Assembly (NCBI GenBank): GCA_023248615.1
Contig: JAHFEI010000001.1
Coordinates: 1 to 25,119, forward strand
Reading direction: 5' to 3'
Length of the DNA: 25,119 nt
DNA from: Nitrospinales bacterium
GTDB taxonomy: Bacteria; Nitrospinota_A; UBA7883; JACRGQ01
The stretch's first letter is position 1; every line of letters starts with the position of its first letter. Below are positions 1-6,717 of the stretch, piece after piece. The notes below the pieces were generated by a model, which saw nothing but the letters and a program-made list of their open reading frames with translations, had not been told where the DNA came from and did not search any database. Both the position numbers and the translations under genes were made by a program.

Positions 1-209
1 ATACCGGCCCCGGCATCTCCCCGGAGGAGTTGCCGCTTCTGTTCGGCAAGTTCGTGAAACTTTCCGCCCAACCCACAGCAGGGGAACACGGCTCCGGCCT
101 GGGGCTGAACATATCCAGGCATATTGTGGAACTCCACGGCGGAAATATATGGGCCGAGAGCGAGCCGGGAAGGGGGGCGCAGTTCCATTTTACGCTACCG
201 GCAAAATAA
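1..209 (+). CDS. Sensor histidine kinase, C-terminal end (partial)
   Basis: This is the last 68 residues of a gene that begins before the window; the reading frame starts at base 3 and stops with TAA at 207-209. It is the end of a HATPase_c (GHKL) ATP-binding domain. GPGI is the G1 box, LFGKF resembles the F box, GSGLGLNISRHIVELHGG is the G2 region, and GRGAQFHFTLP is the usual closing strand. In two-component kinases this domain binds ATP and phosphorylates the dimerisation-domain histidine. The sensor part and any partner response regulator lie outside the window, so the signal is unknown. It ends about 170 bases before efp, which has its own ribosome binding site, so the two are probably separate units. 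Confidence 0.9.
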   Translation, partial: TGPGISPEELPLLFGKFVKLSAQPTAGEHGSGLGLNISRHIVELHGGNIWAESEPGRGAQFHFTLPAK

Positions 210-378
210 GCTTCCCGTTGCCGAGTTAGAGGGACTGTTTCGCCAGATTTTTTGGAAAGCTCCCGGTGAAATGCCTGAAAATGGCAATTTATGTCGTTTT
301 TTTATCAAAAACTGTTCAAAATCGCAAAAAATAGGGTAGAATGCGCCATCATTCGTTAACCAGAGAGAGGACAGATAA

Positions 379-933
379 ATGGAAATAACCAGCCTTAGGC
401 CGGGTATGAAAGTGGAGTTGGAGGGCAACGTGTATGTTGTCGTGAGCGCACACCACGTCAGCCCCGGGAATAAACGAGCCTTCGTACGGGCCAGGATAAA
501 AAACCTGCGTACCGGCCAGTTACTTGAAAGAACCGTAAGGGAGGGTAACGATTTCCAGATACCCGACTGCGAAGAGAAGGAGATGCAGTACCTTTACCAC
601 GATGCAAGCGGCTACCACTTCATGGACAACGCCACTTACGACCAGACATTCCTTACAGACGACCAGATGGGCGAGGACAGGAAGTTCCTGCAGGAAAATG
701 CCATGGTGAAAATTCTGTACCATAACGAAAAAGTCATCGGCGTACAGCTTCCGATATTCGTGGAAATATTGGTAAAAGAGACGGAACCCGGATTTAAGGG
801 CGATACGGCAAGCTCGTCCACAAAACCGGCCGTAATGGAGACTGGAGCGGTTATTGGTGTGCCGCTTTTTATAAATGTTGGCGACAAAATAAAAATAGAT
901 ACCCGTACCGGGGAATATCTCGAGCGGGTATAG
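379..933 (+). CDS. efp: Translation elongation factor P
   Basis: EF-P is an L-shaped tRNA mimic that binds between the ribosomal P and E sites and helps peptide bonds form at polyproline stretches. The protein is 184 aa, the usual length, with the three expected domains: a KOW-like N-terminal domain (about 1-63), a central OB domain (about 66-125) and a C-terminal OB domain ending GDKIKIDTRTGEYLERV. The ATG follows GAGAGAGGAC, a good ribosome binding site. In the tip loop the usual PGKGQAF is PGNKRAF here. The residue at the E. coli K34 position is therefore Asn31, with Lys32 and Arg33 just after it. No EpmA, EpmB or EarP modification gene is in the window. accB and accC follow at 58 and 31 bases, a common efp-accB-accC order. 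Confidence 0.95.
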   Translation: MEITSLRPGMKVELEGNVYVVVSAHHVSPGNKRAFVRARIKNLRTGQLLERTVREGNDFQIPDCEEKEMQYLYHDASGYHFMDNATYDQTFLTDDQMGEDRKFLQENAMVKILYHNEKVIGVQLPIFVEILVKETEPGFKGDTASSSTKPAVMETGAVIGVPLFINVGDKIKIDTRTGEYLERV

Positions 934-991
934 GCCGGTTTCGGTCTGTATCCCGCCAAATGGTAAGTAATGGAAACGCAGGGGGGGCCTG

Positions 992-1459
992 ATGGATATT
1001 GAAGAACTTAAAAAACTGATAAAACTTGTTGAGAAAAGTGAAATAAGGGAATTCGAGCTTGAGGAAGAAGGGCGTAAGATACGCATCTCCAAAGGGGAGA
1101 ACCAGCAGTTGTCCATGCCCATGCACTACGCCCCGCAAACCCACCATATAATACCGCCAGCCCAGATATCGGCGCCAAGCTTTGAAGGCGCGGCAAAAGC
1201 GGAAGAAGCCGGCAATAAGTACCACGAGGTGAAAAGCCCGATGGTGGGAACATTCTACAGCTCGTCCTCGGAAGGGACAGAGCCTTTCGTGAAAGAAGGC
1301 GACATAGTCAAAAAGGGCCAGACGCTTTGCATAATTGAGGCGATGAAGCTGATGAATGAGATAGAAAGCGATATCGGCGGGCGTATAGTAAAAGTTCTGC
1401 CGGATAATGGGGCGCCTGTGGAATACGGCGAAAGCCTTTTCAATATCGAGCCGCTGTAA
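992..1459 (+). CDS. accB: Biotin carboxyl carrier protein of acetyl-CoA carboxylase
   Basis: This protein carries the biotin that is carboxylated by AccC and then passed to the carboxyltransferase AccAD, the first committed step of fatty acid synthesis. It is 155 aa, typical for AccB. It has an N-terminal helical segment (MDIEELKKLIKLVEKS), a His/Pro/Ala-rich linker (about residues 45-70) and a biotinyl-lipoyl domain from about residue 78. The biotinylation motif is EAMKLMNE with Lys119 as the acceptor. VKSPMVGTFY is the usual start of the domain. The ATG at 992 follows a G-rich stretch (CAGGGGGGGCCTG) that serves as ribosome binding site. It lies between efp and accC on the same strand and is almost certainly co-transcribed with them. 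Confidence 0.97.
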   Translation: MDIEELKKLIKLVEKSEIREFELEEEGRKIRISKGENQQLSMPMHYAPQTHHIIPPAQISAPSFEGAAKAEEAGNKYHEVKSPMVGTFYSSSSEGTEPFVKEGDIVKKGQTLCIIEAMKLMNEIESDIGGRIVKVLPDNGAPVEYGESLFNIEPL

Positions 1460-1490
1460 CCCCCGCCGGGCCTAAAGGAAATATCGGAAT

Positions 1491-2846
1491 ATGTTTAAAA
1501 AGATACTTATCGCCAACCGTGGGGAAATAGCGTTACGCATTATCCGCGCCTGCAAGGAGATGGGCATCCGCACCGTGGCGGCCCATTCCACGGCGGATAA
1601 CGATTCGCTCGCCGTGCGGATGGCAGACCAAGCCGTGTGCATCGGGCCGGGCGAAGCCACAAAAAGCTACTTGAAAATCTCGTCGCTCATTTCCGCGGCA
1701 GAGGTAACCAACTGCGATGCGGTGCATCCGGGCTACGGGTTCCTTTCGGAAAACGCGGGCTTTGCGGAGGTGTGCGGCGAGTGCAACATAACCTTCATCG
1801 GACCCACGCCGGAAGCGATGCGCCTGATGGGAAACAAAAGCGTAGCCAGGGATACTGCGGTAAAGGCTAGCGTTCCTGTAGTGCCGGGTAGCGATGGCCC
1901 GCTGGAAAAAGATGCGGATGCGGTAAGGTTTGCGTCCGAGATAGGCTACCCCGTAATCCTGAAGGCATCGGCAGGCGGCGGCGGGCGCGGTATGCGCATA
2001 GTGAACGAGGAGGCGGACCTCCTCAACGCGCTCAAGGTGGTGCAGGCAGAGGCGGGCGCGGCATTTGGCGACAAGACCATTTACATGGAAAAATACGTTA
2101 CCAACCCGCGCCATGTAGAAGTGCAGATTATGGGCGACAAGCATGGGAACGCAGTACACCTGTTTGAAAGGGATTGCTCCATCCAAAGGCGGCACCAAAA
2201 GCTTATAGAAGAAGCCCCATCCGGCGCACTGGACCAGGCGCTACGCGACAGGATGACTACTGCGGCGATATCGCTGGTAAAGCATATCAACTACTATTCT
2301 GCAGGCACGATAGAGTTTTTGCTAGACGAGAATGGCAAATTTTATTTCATGGAGATGAACACCAGGGTGCAGGTAGAGCATCCCGTTACCGAGATGATAA
2401 CCGACGTGGATATCATAAAAGAGCAGATAAACATCGCGGCGGGGCATAAGCTTAGCTTCGCGCAGAAAGACGTGACAATGTATGGCCACAGCATAGAGTG
2501 CCGCGTTAACGCCGAAGACCCGGATACTTTCCTCCCCAGCGTGGGAACGATAAAGGAGCTACACCTGCCGGGCGGCCCCGGCGTGCGGATAGACACCGCC
2601 GTCTATCAGGGGTACAAAATTCCCCAGTATTACGATTCACTAATAGCCAAGGTGGTTGTCCACTCGCCTACACGCATTGACTCCATCCACCGCATGCGCC
2701 GCGCACTTGGCGAATTCCATGTGGACGGCATAAAAACCACCGTGCCGCTTCTTTTGAGAATCATGGGTTCCGAGGAATTCGTAAGCGGTAAGATAAGCAC
2801 CCGCTTTATCGAAGATTTCCTGAAAAACAACGCCACGCCCCAATAG
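1491..2846 (+). CDS. accC: Biotin carboxylase subunit of acetyl-CoA carboxylase
   Basis: AccC uses ATP and bicarbonate to carboxylate the biotin on AccB. The protein is 451 aa, as expected. It opens with FKKILIANRGEIALRIIRAC (biotin carboxylase N-terminal domain), then an ATP-grasp domain with Lys158 and the glycine loop GGGGRG at 162-167, and later the catalytic stretch MEMNTRVQVEHPVTE. A biotin carboxylase C-terminal domain follows (GHSIECRVNAEDP onward). The ATG lies 31 bases after accB, with AAAGGAAAT upstream as a likely ribosome binding site. The gene meets purE tail to tail with a 19-base gap. The carboxyltransferase genes accA and accD are not present, which is common. Confidence 0.98.
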   Translation: MFKKILIANRGEIALRIIRACKEMGIRTVAAHSTADNDSLAVRMADQAVCIGPGEATKSYLKISSLISAAEVTNCDAVHPGYGFLSENAGFAEVCGECNITFIGPTPEAMRLMGNKSVARDTAVKASVPVVPGSDGPLEKDADAVRFASEIGYPVILKASAGGGGRGMRIVNEEADLLNALKVVQAEAGAAFGDKTIYMEKYVTNPRHVEVQIMGDKHGNAVHLFERDCSIQRRHQKLIEEAPSGALDQALRDRMTTAAISLVKHINYYSAGTIEFLLDENGKFYFMEMNTRVQVEHPVTEMITDVDIIKEQINIAAGHKLSFAQKDVTMYGHSIECRVNAEDPDTFLPSVGTIKELHLPGGPGVRIDTAVYQGYKIPQYYDSLIAKVVVHSPTRIDSIHRMRRALGEFHVDGIKTTVPLLLRIMGSEEFVSGKISTRFIEDFLKNNATPQ

Positions 2847-2865
2847 CCCGAAACGCATTGCGGGG

Positions 2866-3342
2866 TTATTTGGCGGTGGTCTTCTCCGCTTTTTCCGCCA
2901 TATCTTTCAGGTAGGCCTGGTGCCTTTCGGCCAGCTTCTTGTCGGAAAGCGACAGTATGCGCACCGCCATGTACGCGGCGTTTTTCGCCCCCGCACTCCC
3001 TATAGCCATCGTAGCCACCGGCACGCCGCCTGGCATCTGCACGGTGCTTAGCAAAGCGTCCATACCGTTAAGCGGCCCGCCATCCATAGGCACACCTATC
3101 ACCGGCTTGTCGGTGTGGGCGGCAACCATTCCCGCCAGATGCGCCGCAAGCCCCGCCGCCGCGATAAAAACTTTTGCCCCGTTCTTCACGCTGTCTTCTA
3201 TTATTCGCCGCGTGCGATCCGGCGAACGGTGTGCGCTACTGACATGCATTTCGAAAGATACGCCGAATTCCTTAAGCACTTCGGCGGTTTTTTCCATGGT
3301 CGCCCTGTCCGACTGGCTACCCATAAGGATTGATACGTCCAT
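2866..3342 (-). CDS. purE: N5-carboxyaminoimidazole ribonucleotide mutase (class I PurE)
   Basis: PurE interconverts N5-CAIR and CAIR in de novo purine synthesis. The 158-aa product matches class I bacterial PurE: ILMGSQSD near the N-terminus binds the phosphate, SSAHRSPDRT carries the conserved His and Arg of the active site, and GAKVFIAAAGLAAHLAGMVA followed by PVIGVPMDGG forms the rest. The start is well supported: a GGAGA ribosome binding site sits 7 bases before the ATG at 3342. purK, which normally supplies N5-CAIR, is not next to it. The gene lies 29 bases downstream of the ABC permease on the same strand, so read-through from the exporter operon is likely, although no functional tie is evident. 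Confidence 0.97.
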   Translation of the reverse strand: MDVSILMGSQSDRATMEKTAEVLKEFGVSFEMHVSSAHRSPDRTRRIIEDSVKNGAKVFIAAAGLAAHLAGMVAAHTDKPVIGVPMDGGPLNGMDALLSTVQMPGGVPVATMAIGSAGAKNAAYMAVRILSLSDKKLAERHQAYLKDMAEKAEKTTAK

Positions 3343-3371
3343 CGTTTATCTCCACACAAATGCGCGATTGT

Positions 3372-4148
3372 TTACGGTGCGGGTATAAGCCGCTTTTTTA
3401 CCATCCGCGTGCTGAGCCAAATCCCGAACGGTATGAAAACGCCCATGAACACGGCTCCCAATATCGGCATACTAGCAGACCCGCCGTGAAAGAGGTAGCG
3501 GTTGATATTAACCGCGTGCGCCGTGGGAAAAAGCAGGAAGGCGGAGGAAAACCATTTCGGCAACTGCTCCGTGGGAAAGTAAATTCCGGTGAACAACATC
3601 ATCGGGGTAAGGAACATCGTGAAGTAGTAATTGAACGTCTCGTAACTGCTGCTGATGGCGGTAACGCACATCGTAAGGCTACTTATAGCCAGCCCCAGCG
3701 CCGCCATGTTCAGGGCAATCAGCGGTATCTCGGCGTACTTGTCGAACAGCCCGAACAGCATAAGTATCACCAGCATGATGAGCGACGACATAAGCCCCTT
3801 CGTGGCTCCCCACAGTATTTCCCCCAGCACTATATCTTCCACGGAAAGCGGCGTAGCAAGTATCCCCTCGTAAACTTTTTGCTCCGCCATCCGCGTGTAT
3901 GCGCCGAACGTGCACTCAAACGCGGCGGCGTTCATGGCGGCGGCGGCCATCATGCCGGGCGCGATGAACTCCATGTAGCTTACGCCACCCGCGTTTTTCA
4001 CCAGTGCGCCCAGCCCCGCGCCGAAACCGAAAAGGTACAGTATCGGCTCGCCGATATTGCCTATGATGGAGGCCATGTAGTGGCTTTTAAAAACATCCAC
4101 GTTTCGTTGCCACATCCTAAACCCGCGCAATATCCGTTTTTTCATCAT
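3372..4148 (-). CDS. ABC-2 type exporter, membrane permease
   Basis: This is the inner-membrane half of an ABC exporter. From ATG 4148 it is 258 aa; the ATG overlaps the TGA of the ATPase gene (ATGATGA), a sign of translational coupling, and it is preceded by GGTGGA. The N-terminal basic stretch (MKKRILRGFRMWQRNVDVF) is cytoplasmic. After it come about six hydrophobic segments, including GNIGEPILYLFGFGAGLG and AALGLAISSLTMCVTAI. The pattern FLTPMMLFTGIYFPTEQLP is typical of the ABC-2/NodJ/DrrB permease family. It pairs with the upstream ATPase. The substrate cannot be read from sequence; polysaccharide, lipid or drug export are all possible. Confidence 0.88.
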   Translation of the reverse strand: MMKKRILRGFRMWQRNVDVFKSHYMASIIGNIGEPILYLFGFGAGLGALVKNAGGVSYMEFIAPGMMAAAAMNAAAFECTFGAYTRMAEQKVYEGILATPLSVEDIVLGEILWGATKGLMSSLIMLVILMLFGLFDKYAEIPLIALNMAALGLAISSLTMCVTAISSSYETFNYYFTMFLTPMMLFTGIYFPTEQLPKWFSSAFLLFPTAHAVNINRYLFHGGSASMPILGAVFMGVFIPFGIWLSTRMVKKRLIPAP

Positions 4149-5056
4149 TCCACCAATGTCCTTCCCGCCAGCTTTAGGAAAAGGTCTTCCAGCGTAGCCT
4201 TGCGGTGGAGTACGGATTTGTGCCCTATCCCCAGTAGCGACGGCACGAGGCCCGGCCCATCGCCGTAGATGTAAATCGTGTCGCCATGTATCTCGAAATT
4301 CACGCCAAGCTCCCGCACATGGTCTAGCGCCTGCTGGCGTTGCTCCTCTTCCACATGCAGTTCTATAACCTCCTGCCCGATTACATCCGCGATAAGTTGC
4401 GCCGGGCGGCCTTCCATCAATATCTTCCCGCCGTTCATTATGGCCACGCGGTCGCACAGCCGCTCCGCCTCTTCCATATAGTGCGTGGTGAGTATCGTGG
4501 TTATTTTCTGCTTCTTCAGCAGGTTCAGCCGCCGCCAGATGAGGTGCCGTGCCTGCGGGTCTAGCCCGGTGGTCGGCTCGTCCAGTAGCAAAAGACGCGG
4601 CCCGTTTATCAATGCGCGAGCGATGGCAAGCCGCCGTTGCATGCCGCCGGAGAGGGAAGAAAGCTTTTCGCCCTGCTTGGCGTCCAACTGCAAAAATACC
4701 AACAGCTCGTCCGCCCTGCGTTGCGCCTCTTTGTGCGGCATCTCGAAATATCGGGCGTAGGTAAGCAGGTTCTGCCTTACGGTCAAATCCCTATCCAGGT
4801 TATTTTCCTGCGAGACCACGCCGAGCGCGGATTTTATCCTGTCCGCCTGCCGGCCTATATCCATGCCCAATACGCGCAGGCTACCGCCACTGCGCGGCAA
4901 AAGCCCCTGCACCATATGCACGGTGGTGCTTTTCCCCGCGCCGTTCGGCCCCAGAAAACCGAAGCACTCGCCTTCCTCTATGGCGAAACCTATGCCATCA
5001 ACGGCGCAGAACGGCCCAAAATTACGTTGCAGGTTTTTTGCTTCGACAATTGCCAT
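4145..5056 (-). CDS. ABC-2 type exporter, ATP-binding protein
   Basis: This is the nucleotide-binding subunit that powers the adjacent permease. The 303-aa protein has Walker A GPNGAGKST at about residues 38-46, a Q-loop region (VVSQENNL), the ABC signature LSGGMQRRLAIARAL, Walker B LLLLDEPTTGLD and the switch His in LTTHYMEEAERLCDR. The region after about residue 220 is the accessory domain common in NodI/CcmA/DrrA-type ATPases (VIELHVEEEQRQQALDHV). No strong ribosome binding site precedes the ATG. It is the first gene of a three-gene minus-strand unit: ATPase, permease, purE. Confidence 0.92.
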   Translation of the reverse strand: MAIVEAKNLQRNFGPFCAVDGIGFAIEEGECFGFLGPNGAGKSTTVHMVQGLLPRSGGSLRVLGMDIGRQADRIKSALGVVSQENNLDRDLTVRQNLLTYARYFEMPHKEAQRRADELLVFLQLDAKQGEKLSSLSGGMQRRLAIARALINGPRLLLLDEPTTGLDPQARHLIWRRLNLLKKQKITTILTTHYMEEAERLCDRVAIMNGGKILMEGRPAQLIADVIGQEVIELHVEEEQRQQALDHVRELGVNFEIHGDTIYIYGDGPGLVPSLLGIGHKSVLHRKATLEDLFLKLAGRTLVE

Positions 5057-5168
5057 GCCGCTATTTTGTATGCACCAGCCGCTTTTTACAAGCCTTCGCT
5101 TGCACGGTTAGCAAAGCCCCCGCAAGGCAGAATGGTATCCTCGAAACCTATGAGAGCCAACGCCGTGC

Positions 5169-5198
5169 GCCGCAAAGCGGCTCGCCACGAGGCGTAGC
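5169..5198. other. Pair of GC-rich hairpins after the first HEPN gene
   Basis: Two neighbouring inverted repeats fill the first 30 bases after the HEPN stop codon (minus-strand sense). One is GCCGC-AAA-GCGGC (5169-5181). The other is CGCC-ACGA-GGCG (5183-5194), with flanking GCT/AGC that can extend it. No run of T follows on either strand, so they do not form a classic Rho-independent terminator. They could shield the transcript end or belong to a dispersed palindromic repeat. Apart from these hairpins, the stretch between the ABC operon and the HEPN gene shows nothing convincing. Confidence 0.4.
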
Positions 5199-5609
5199 TC
5201 ACAATTTTATTTTGTCTTTCGCAAACGCAATGATCTTTTCCGCCCTCTCAAATGCTTCCTGTGCTTCGGGCAATAGGATTTCGCGCCAATTTTCGGCATA
5301 GCGGTCAACTCCCGCATAGCTCGCCATTTCCGCCAACAGTGGAACCACTTCCATGAAAGAGTTATCCAGTTTGGCGCAAAGGCCGATGAGTCGCCCCAAA
5401 TCATGGGTCTTTTCTACCGACTGGTCTTTGTATGCCAAGTAGGCCTTGAGAATTTTTTCAACGGTTTGGTGTGAATGAAAGCAAAGTGTATCCGTTATGG
5501 GATGGGCAGATAAGACGATTAGCCGCGCCGTGTTGAAGTCGTTCTCCGCTTTAATGATCCATCGTTCGACCTCTATCCGCTTTTCTTCATCCGTAGCAAA
5601 TAACCCCAC
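5199..5609 (-). CDS. HEPN domain protein, cassette A
   Basis: This is a 136-aa all-helical HEPN protein of the PF05168 type, the usual partner of minimal nucleotidyltransferases (MNT). The helix-loop pattern DTLCFHSHQTVEKILKAYL is the typical core, followed by KTHDLGRLIGLC. The start is GTG at 5609, chosen because the second cassette (GTG 6434) gives exactly the same length and both overlap their MNT gene by 23 bases. An ATG further upstream in frame would lie deep inside the MNT gene. In proven MNT/HEPN toxin-antitoxin pairs the HEPN protein is an RNase toxin with an R-X4-6-H motif. Here the conserved His of THDL has no Arg 4-6 residues before it, so RNase activity is doubtful. A chance R-x6-H (ARLIVLSAH) near the N-terminus is not shared by copy B. 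Confidence 0.85.
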   Translation of the reverse strand: MGLFATDEEKRIEVERWIIKAENDFNTARLIVLSAHPITDTLCFHSHQTVEKILKAYLAYKDQSVEKTHDLGRLIGLCAKLDNSFMEVVPLLAEMASYAGVDRYAENWREILLPEAQEAFERAEKIIAFAKDKIKL

Positions 5610-5628
5610 GTTCCGACACTTCGCGGGC
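5586..5628. repeat. Short direct repeat at the MNT-HEPN junction, copy 1
   Basis: This 43-base segment matches 6411-6453 with one mismatch, at the same 825-base offset as the long repeat. It spans the last 13 or so codons of MNT and the GTG start of HEPN. The DNA on either side, coding for the MNT C-terminal half and the HEPN body, has diverged strongly between the copies. Confidence 0.95.
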
Positions 5629-5892
5629 AAGGGTGTTGACGAACTTTTTCCTCGTTTCCAATTCATGCGGCCTCATCACGAAAACATCCATCGAAAAATC
5701 TCTCGGCATAAAAAGCCGTTGGATTTCCACTTCTATTTCACGTGTAGACTTCGGGCCGGAATAGACCACTACCAAATCAACGTCGCTTTCCGGTGTGGCC
5801 GTGCCTCTGGCGCGGGAACCGAAAAGGATTATCTTGTCGGGTCGTATCGCCTCGGCAATTGTCCGCGTGATTTTTTCTACCAGTGCATCCAT
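5587..5892 (-). CDS. Minimal nucleotidyltransferase (MNT), cassette A
   Basis: This 101-aa protein is a stand-alone nucleotidyltransferase of the pol-beta/MNT family. The signature G-S-x10-D-x-D is exact: Gly25-Ser26, then Asp37 and Asp39, with a third acidic residue at Asp69 (FSMDVFVM). In characterised MNT/HEPN systems such as Shewanella MntA-HepT, the MNT protein is the antitoxin and transfers AMP to the HEPN toxin. Residues 1-49 are identical to those of the second MNT gene, residues 50-86 differ at more than half of positions, and the last 13 residues are identical again. No Shine-Dalgarno sequence precedes the ATG, but a promoter ends 6 bases before it, so the message may be leaderless. 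It overlaps the HEPN gene by 23 bases. Confidence 0.9.
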   Translation of the reverse strand: MDALVEKITRTIAEAIRPDKIILFGSRARGTATPESDVDLVVVYSGPKSTREIEVEIQRLFMPRDFSMDVFVMRPHELETRKKFVNTLAREVSERGVICYG

Positions 5893-5954
5893 CCGTAAAC
5901 TATATGTAATGGGGGGCTTTAAGGCAAGCTATAAGGAAAATGGATGCACTAGTA
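5878..5954. repeat. Inverted repeat around the cassette A promoter
   Basis: The left arm 5878-5892 is the first 15 bases of the MNT gene read in reverse. The right arm 5940-5954 (ATGGATGCACTAGTA) is nearly the same sequence on the plus strand, matching at 14 of 15 positions with a perfect 11-base core. The 47-base gap between the arms holds the promoter. On the plus strand the right arm also opens a short frame beginning MDALV, the same five residues with which MNT begins. The second cassette keeps this arrangement, with one further mismatch in the core (arms 6703-6717 and 6765-6779). Confidence 0.75.
5893..5927 (-). promoter_or_regulatory. Promoter of MNT/HEPN cassette A, probably leaderless
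   Basis: On the minus strand there is a -35 box TTGCCT (5922-5927), a 17-base spacer, and a -10 box TATAGT (5899-5904). TTACGG follows and then the ATG of the MNT gene. Transcription would start about at the first base of the ATG, giving a message without a leader, which fits the absence of a Shine-Dalgarno sequence. The same elements with the same spacing occur upstream of cassette B. Confidence 0.6.
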
Positions 5955-6023
5955 AAATCGGATGCCCCGGAAATTTGTCGCGCCGTAAACCAATAAGCCA
6001 TGCCCGACCCTGGCACGAATGAA

Positions 6024-6434
6024 CTAGAAGCCGATTTTGGCTTTTACAAACGCCATGATCTTTTCTGACTTCTGCACGGCCTCCTTGGCCTCGGAGAGCG
6101 GTATTTCTTCCCAACCATCCGGGTATCGCCCCGATGCCGCGTAATCGGTAATCTCCCGCGCATCTTCAATAAGATCATGGAATTGGGGATCGGCCTTACT
6201 GCAAAGTTCAATAAGTCGAGGCAAGTAATGAATCTTTTCCACATGGAGTCCAGAATAAACAAGGAACGCCTTTAAATATTTCTCCGCCGCTTGCTGGGCA
6301 TGGAAGCAAATATTATCGGTAAGCTCGGGACCCTCCACTAAAAGAAGTTTCGCGGTCTTATAATCGTGATCGGCTTTGATGCACCAACGCCCAACCGCCG
6401 TGCGTGTCTCTTCATCCATAGCAAATAACCCCAC
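6024..6434 (-). CDS. HEPN domain protein, cassette B
   Basis: This is a 136-aa HEPN protein, the same length as copy A and clearly homologous to it, but much diverged outside the first few residues (both begin GLFA-DEE). The PF05168-type core reads DNICFHAQQAAEKYLKAFLV, then EKIHYLPRLIELC and a C-terminal helix EAVQKSEKIMAFVKAKI. The start is GTG at 6434, giving a 23-base overlap with the MNT gene as in copy A; a later in-frame ATG (MDEE) is the alternative. No R-X4-6-H RNase motif is seen around the conserved His. Its product presumably forms a complex with the MNT protein of its own cassette. Whether it is toxic cannot be told from sequence. Confidence 0.87.
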   Translation of the reverse strand: MGLFAMDEETRTAVGRWCIKADHDYKTAKLLLVEGPELTDNICFHAQQAAEKYLKAFLVYSGLHVEKIHYLPRLIELCSKADPQFHDLIEDAREITDYAASGRYPDGWEEIPLSEAKEAVQKSEKIMAFVKAKIGF

Positions 6435-6453
6435 GTTCCGACACTTCGCGGGC
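6411..6453. repeat. Short direct repeat at the MNT-HEPN junction, copy 2
   Basis: This is the partner of 5586-5628, with one mismatch in 43 bases. It covers the end of the second MNT gene and the GTG start of the second HEPN gene. Confidence 0.95.
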
Positions 6454-6717
6454 GATAGTGTTGGCTACCTTCTTTTGGCGCTCCATTTCTTGGGGAGAAA
6501 GCACGAATAGGTCGAGCGAAAAGTCGGGATGGTCAAAAAGCCTGTGTACACTAAGGCGGACATCCCGTTTTGACTTCGGGCCGGAATAGACCACTACCAA
6601 ATCAACGTCGCTTTCCGGTGTGGCCGTGCCTCTGGCGCGGGAACCGAAAAGGATTATCTTGTCGGGTCGTATCGCCTCGGCAATTGTCCGCGTGATTTTT
6701 TCTACCAGTGCATCCAT
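6412..6717 (-). CDS. Minimal nucleotidyltransferase (MNT), cassette B
   Basis: This 101-aa MNT protein has Gly25-Ser26-x10-Asp37-x-Asp39 and the third Asp at 69 (FSLDLFVL), so all three metal-binding acids are kept. Its first 49 residues are identical to copy A. The central part then becomes SKRDVRLSVHRLFDHPD, in contrast to STREIEVEIQRLFMPRD in copy A, and the final 13 residues AREVSERGVICYG are identical. A working catalytic site in both copies argues that both are active genes, not one gene and one relic. The gene lies 115 bases after the antiporter operon stop and has its own promoter inside the repeat. There is no Shine-Dalgarno sequence. The likely role is AMP transfer to the cognate HEPN protein, by analogy with known MNT/HEPN pairs. 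Confidence 0.9.
   Translation of the reverse strand: MDALVEKITRTIAEAIRPDKIILFGSRARGTATPESDVDLVVVYSGPKSKRDVRLSVHRLFDHPDFSLDLFVLSPQEMERQKKVANTIAREVSERGVICYG

Larger units (their letters stand above)
5747..5970. repeat. Long direct repeat of the MNT/HEPN cassette, copy 1
   Basis: This 224-base segment is repeated at 6572-6795 with only two mismatches (at 5893 and 5949). It covers the first 49 codons of the MNT gene, the promoter and about 78 bases of upstream DNA. Both ends of the match are sharp. The offset of 825 bases is constant across the whole cassette, as expected of a tandem duplication. Confidence 0.97.

Noticed and set aside
2838..2865. Possible bidirectional terminator between accC and purE (CCCCAAT with ATTGCGGGG).
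   Set aside because: The stem needs a two-base bulge, the loop is long and there is no real T run on either strand.
3330..4268. Plus-strand open frame of 312 codons opposite the ABC permease.
   Set aside because: The minus-strand frame has clear ABC-2 permease features and correct coupling to the ATPase; the plus-strand frame is low-complexity shadow sequence.
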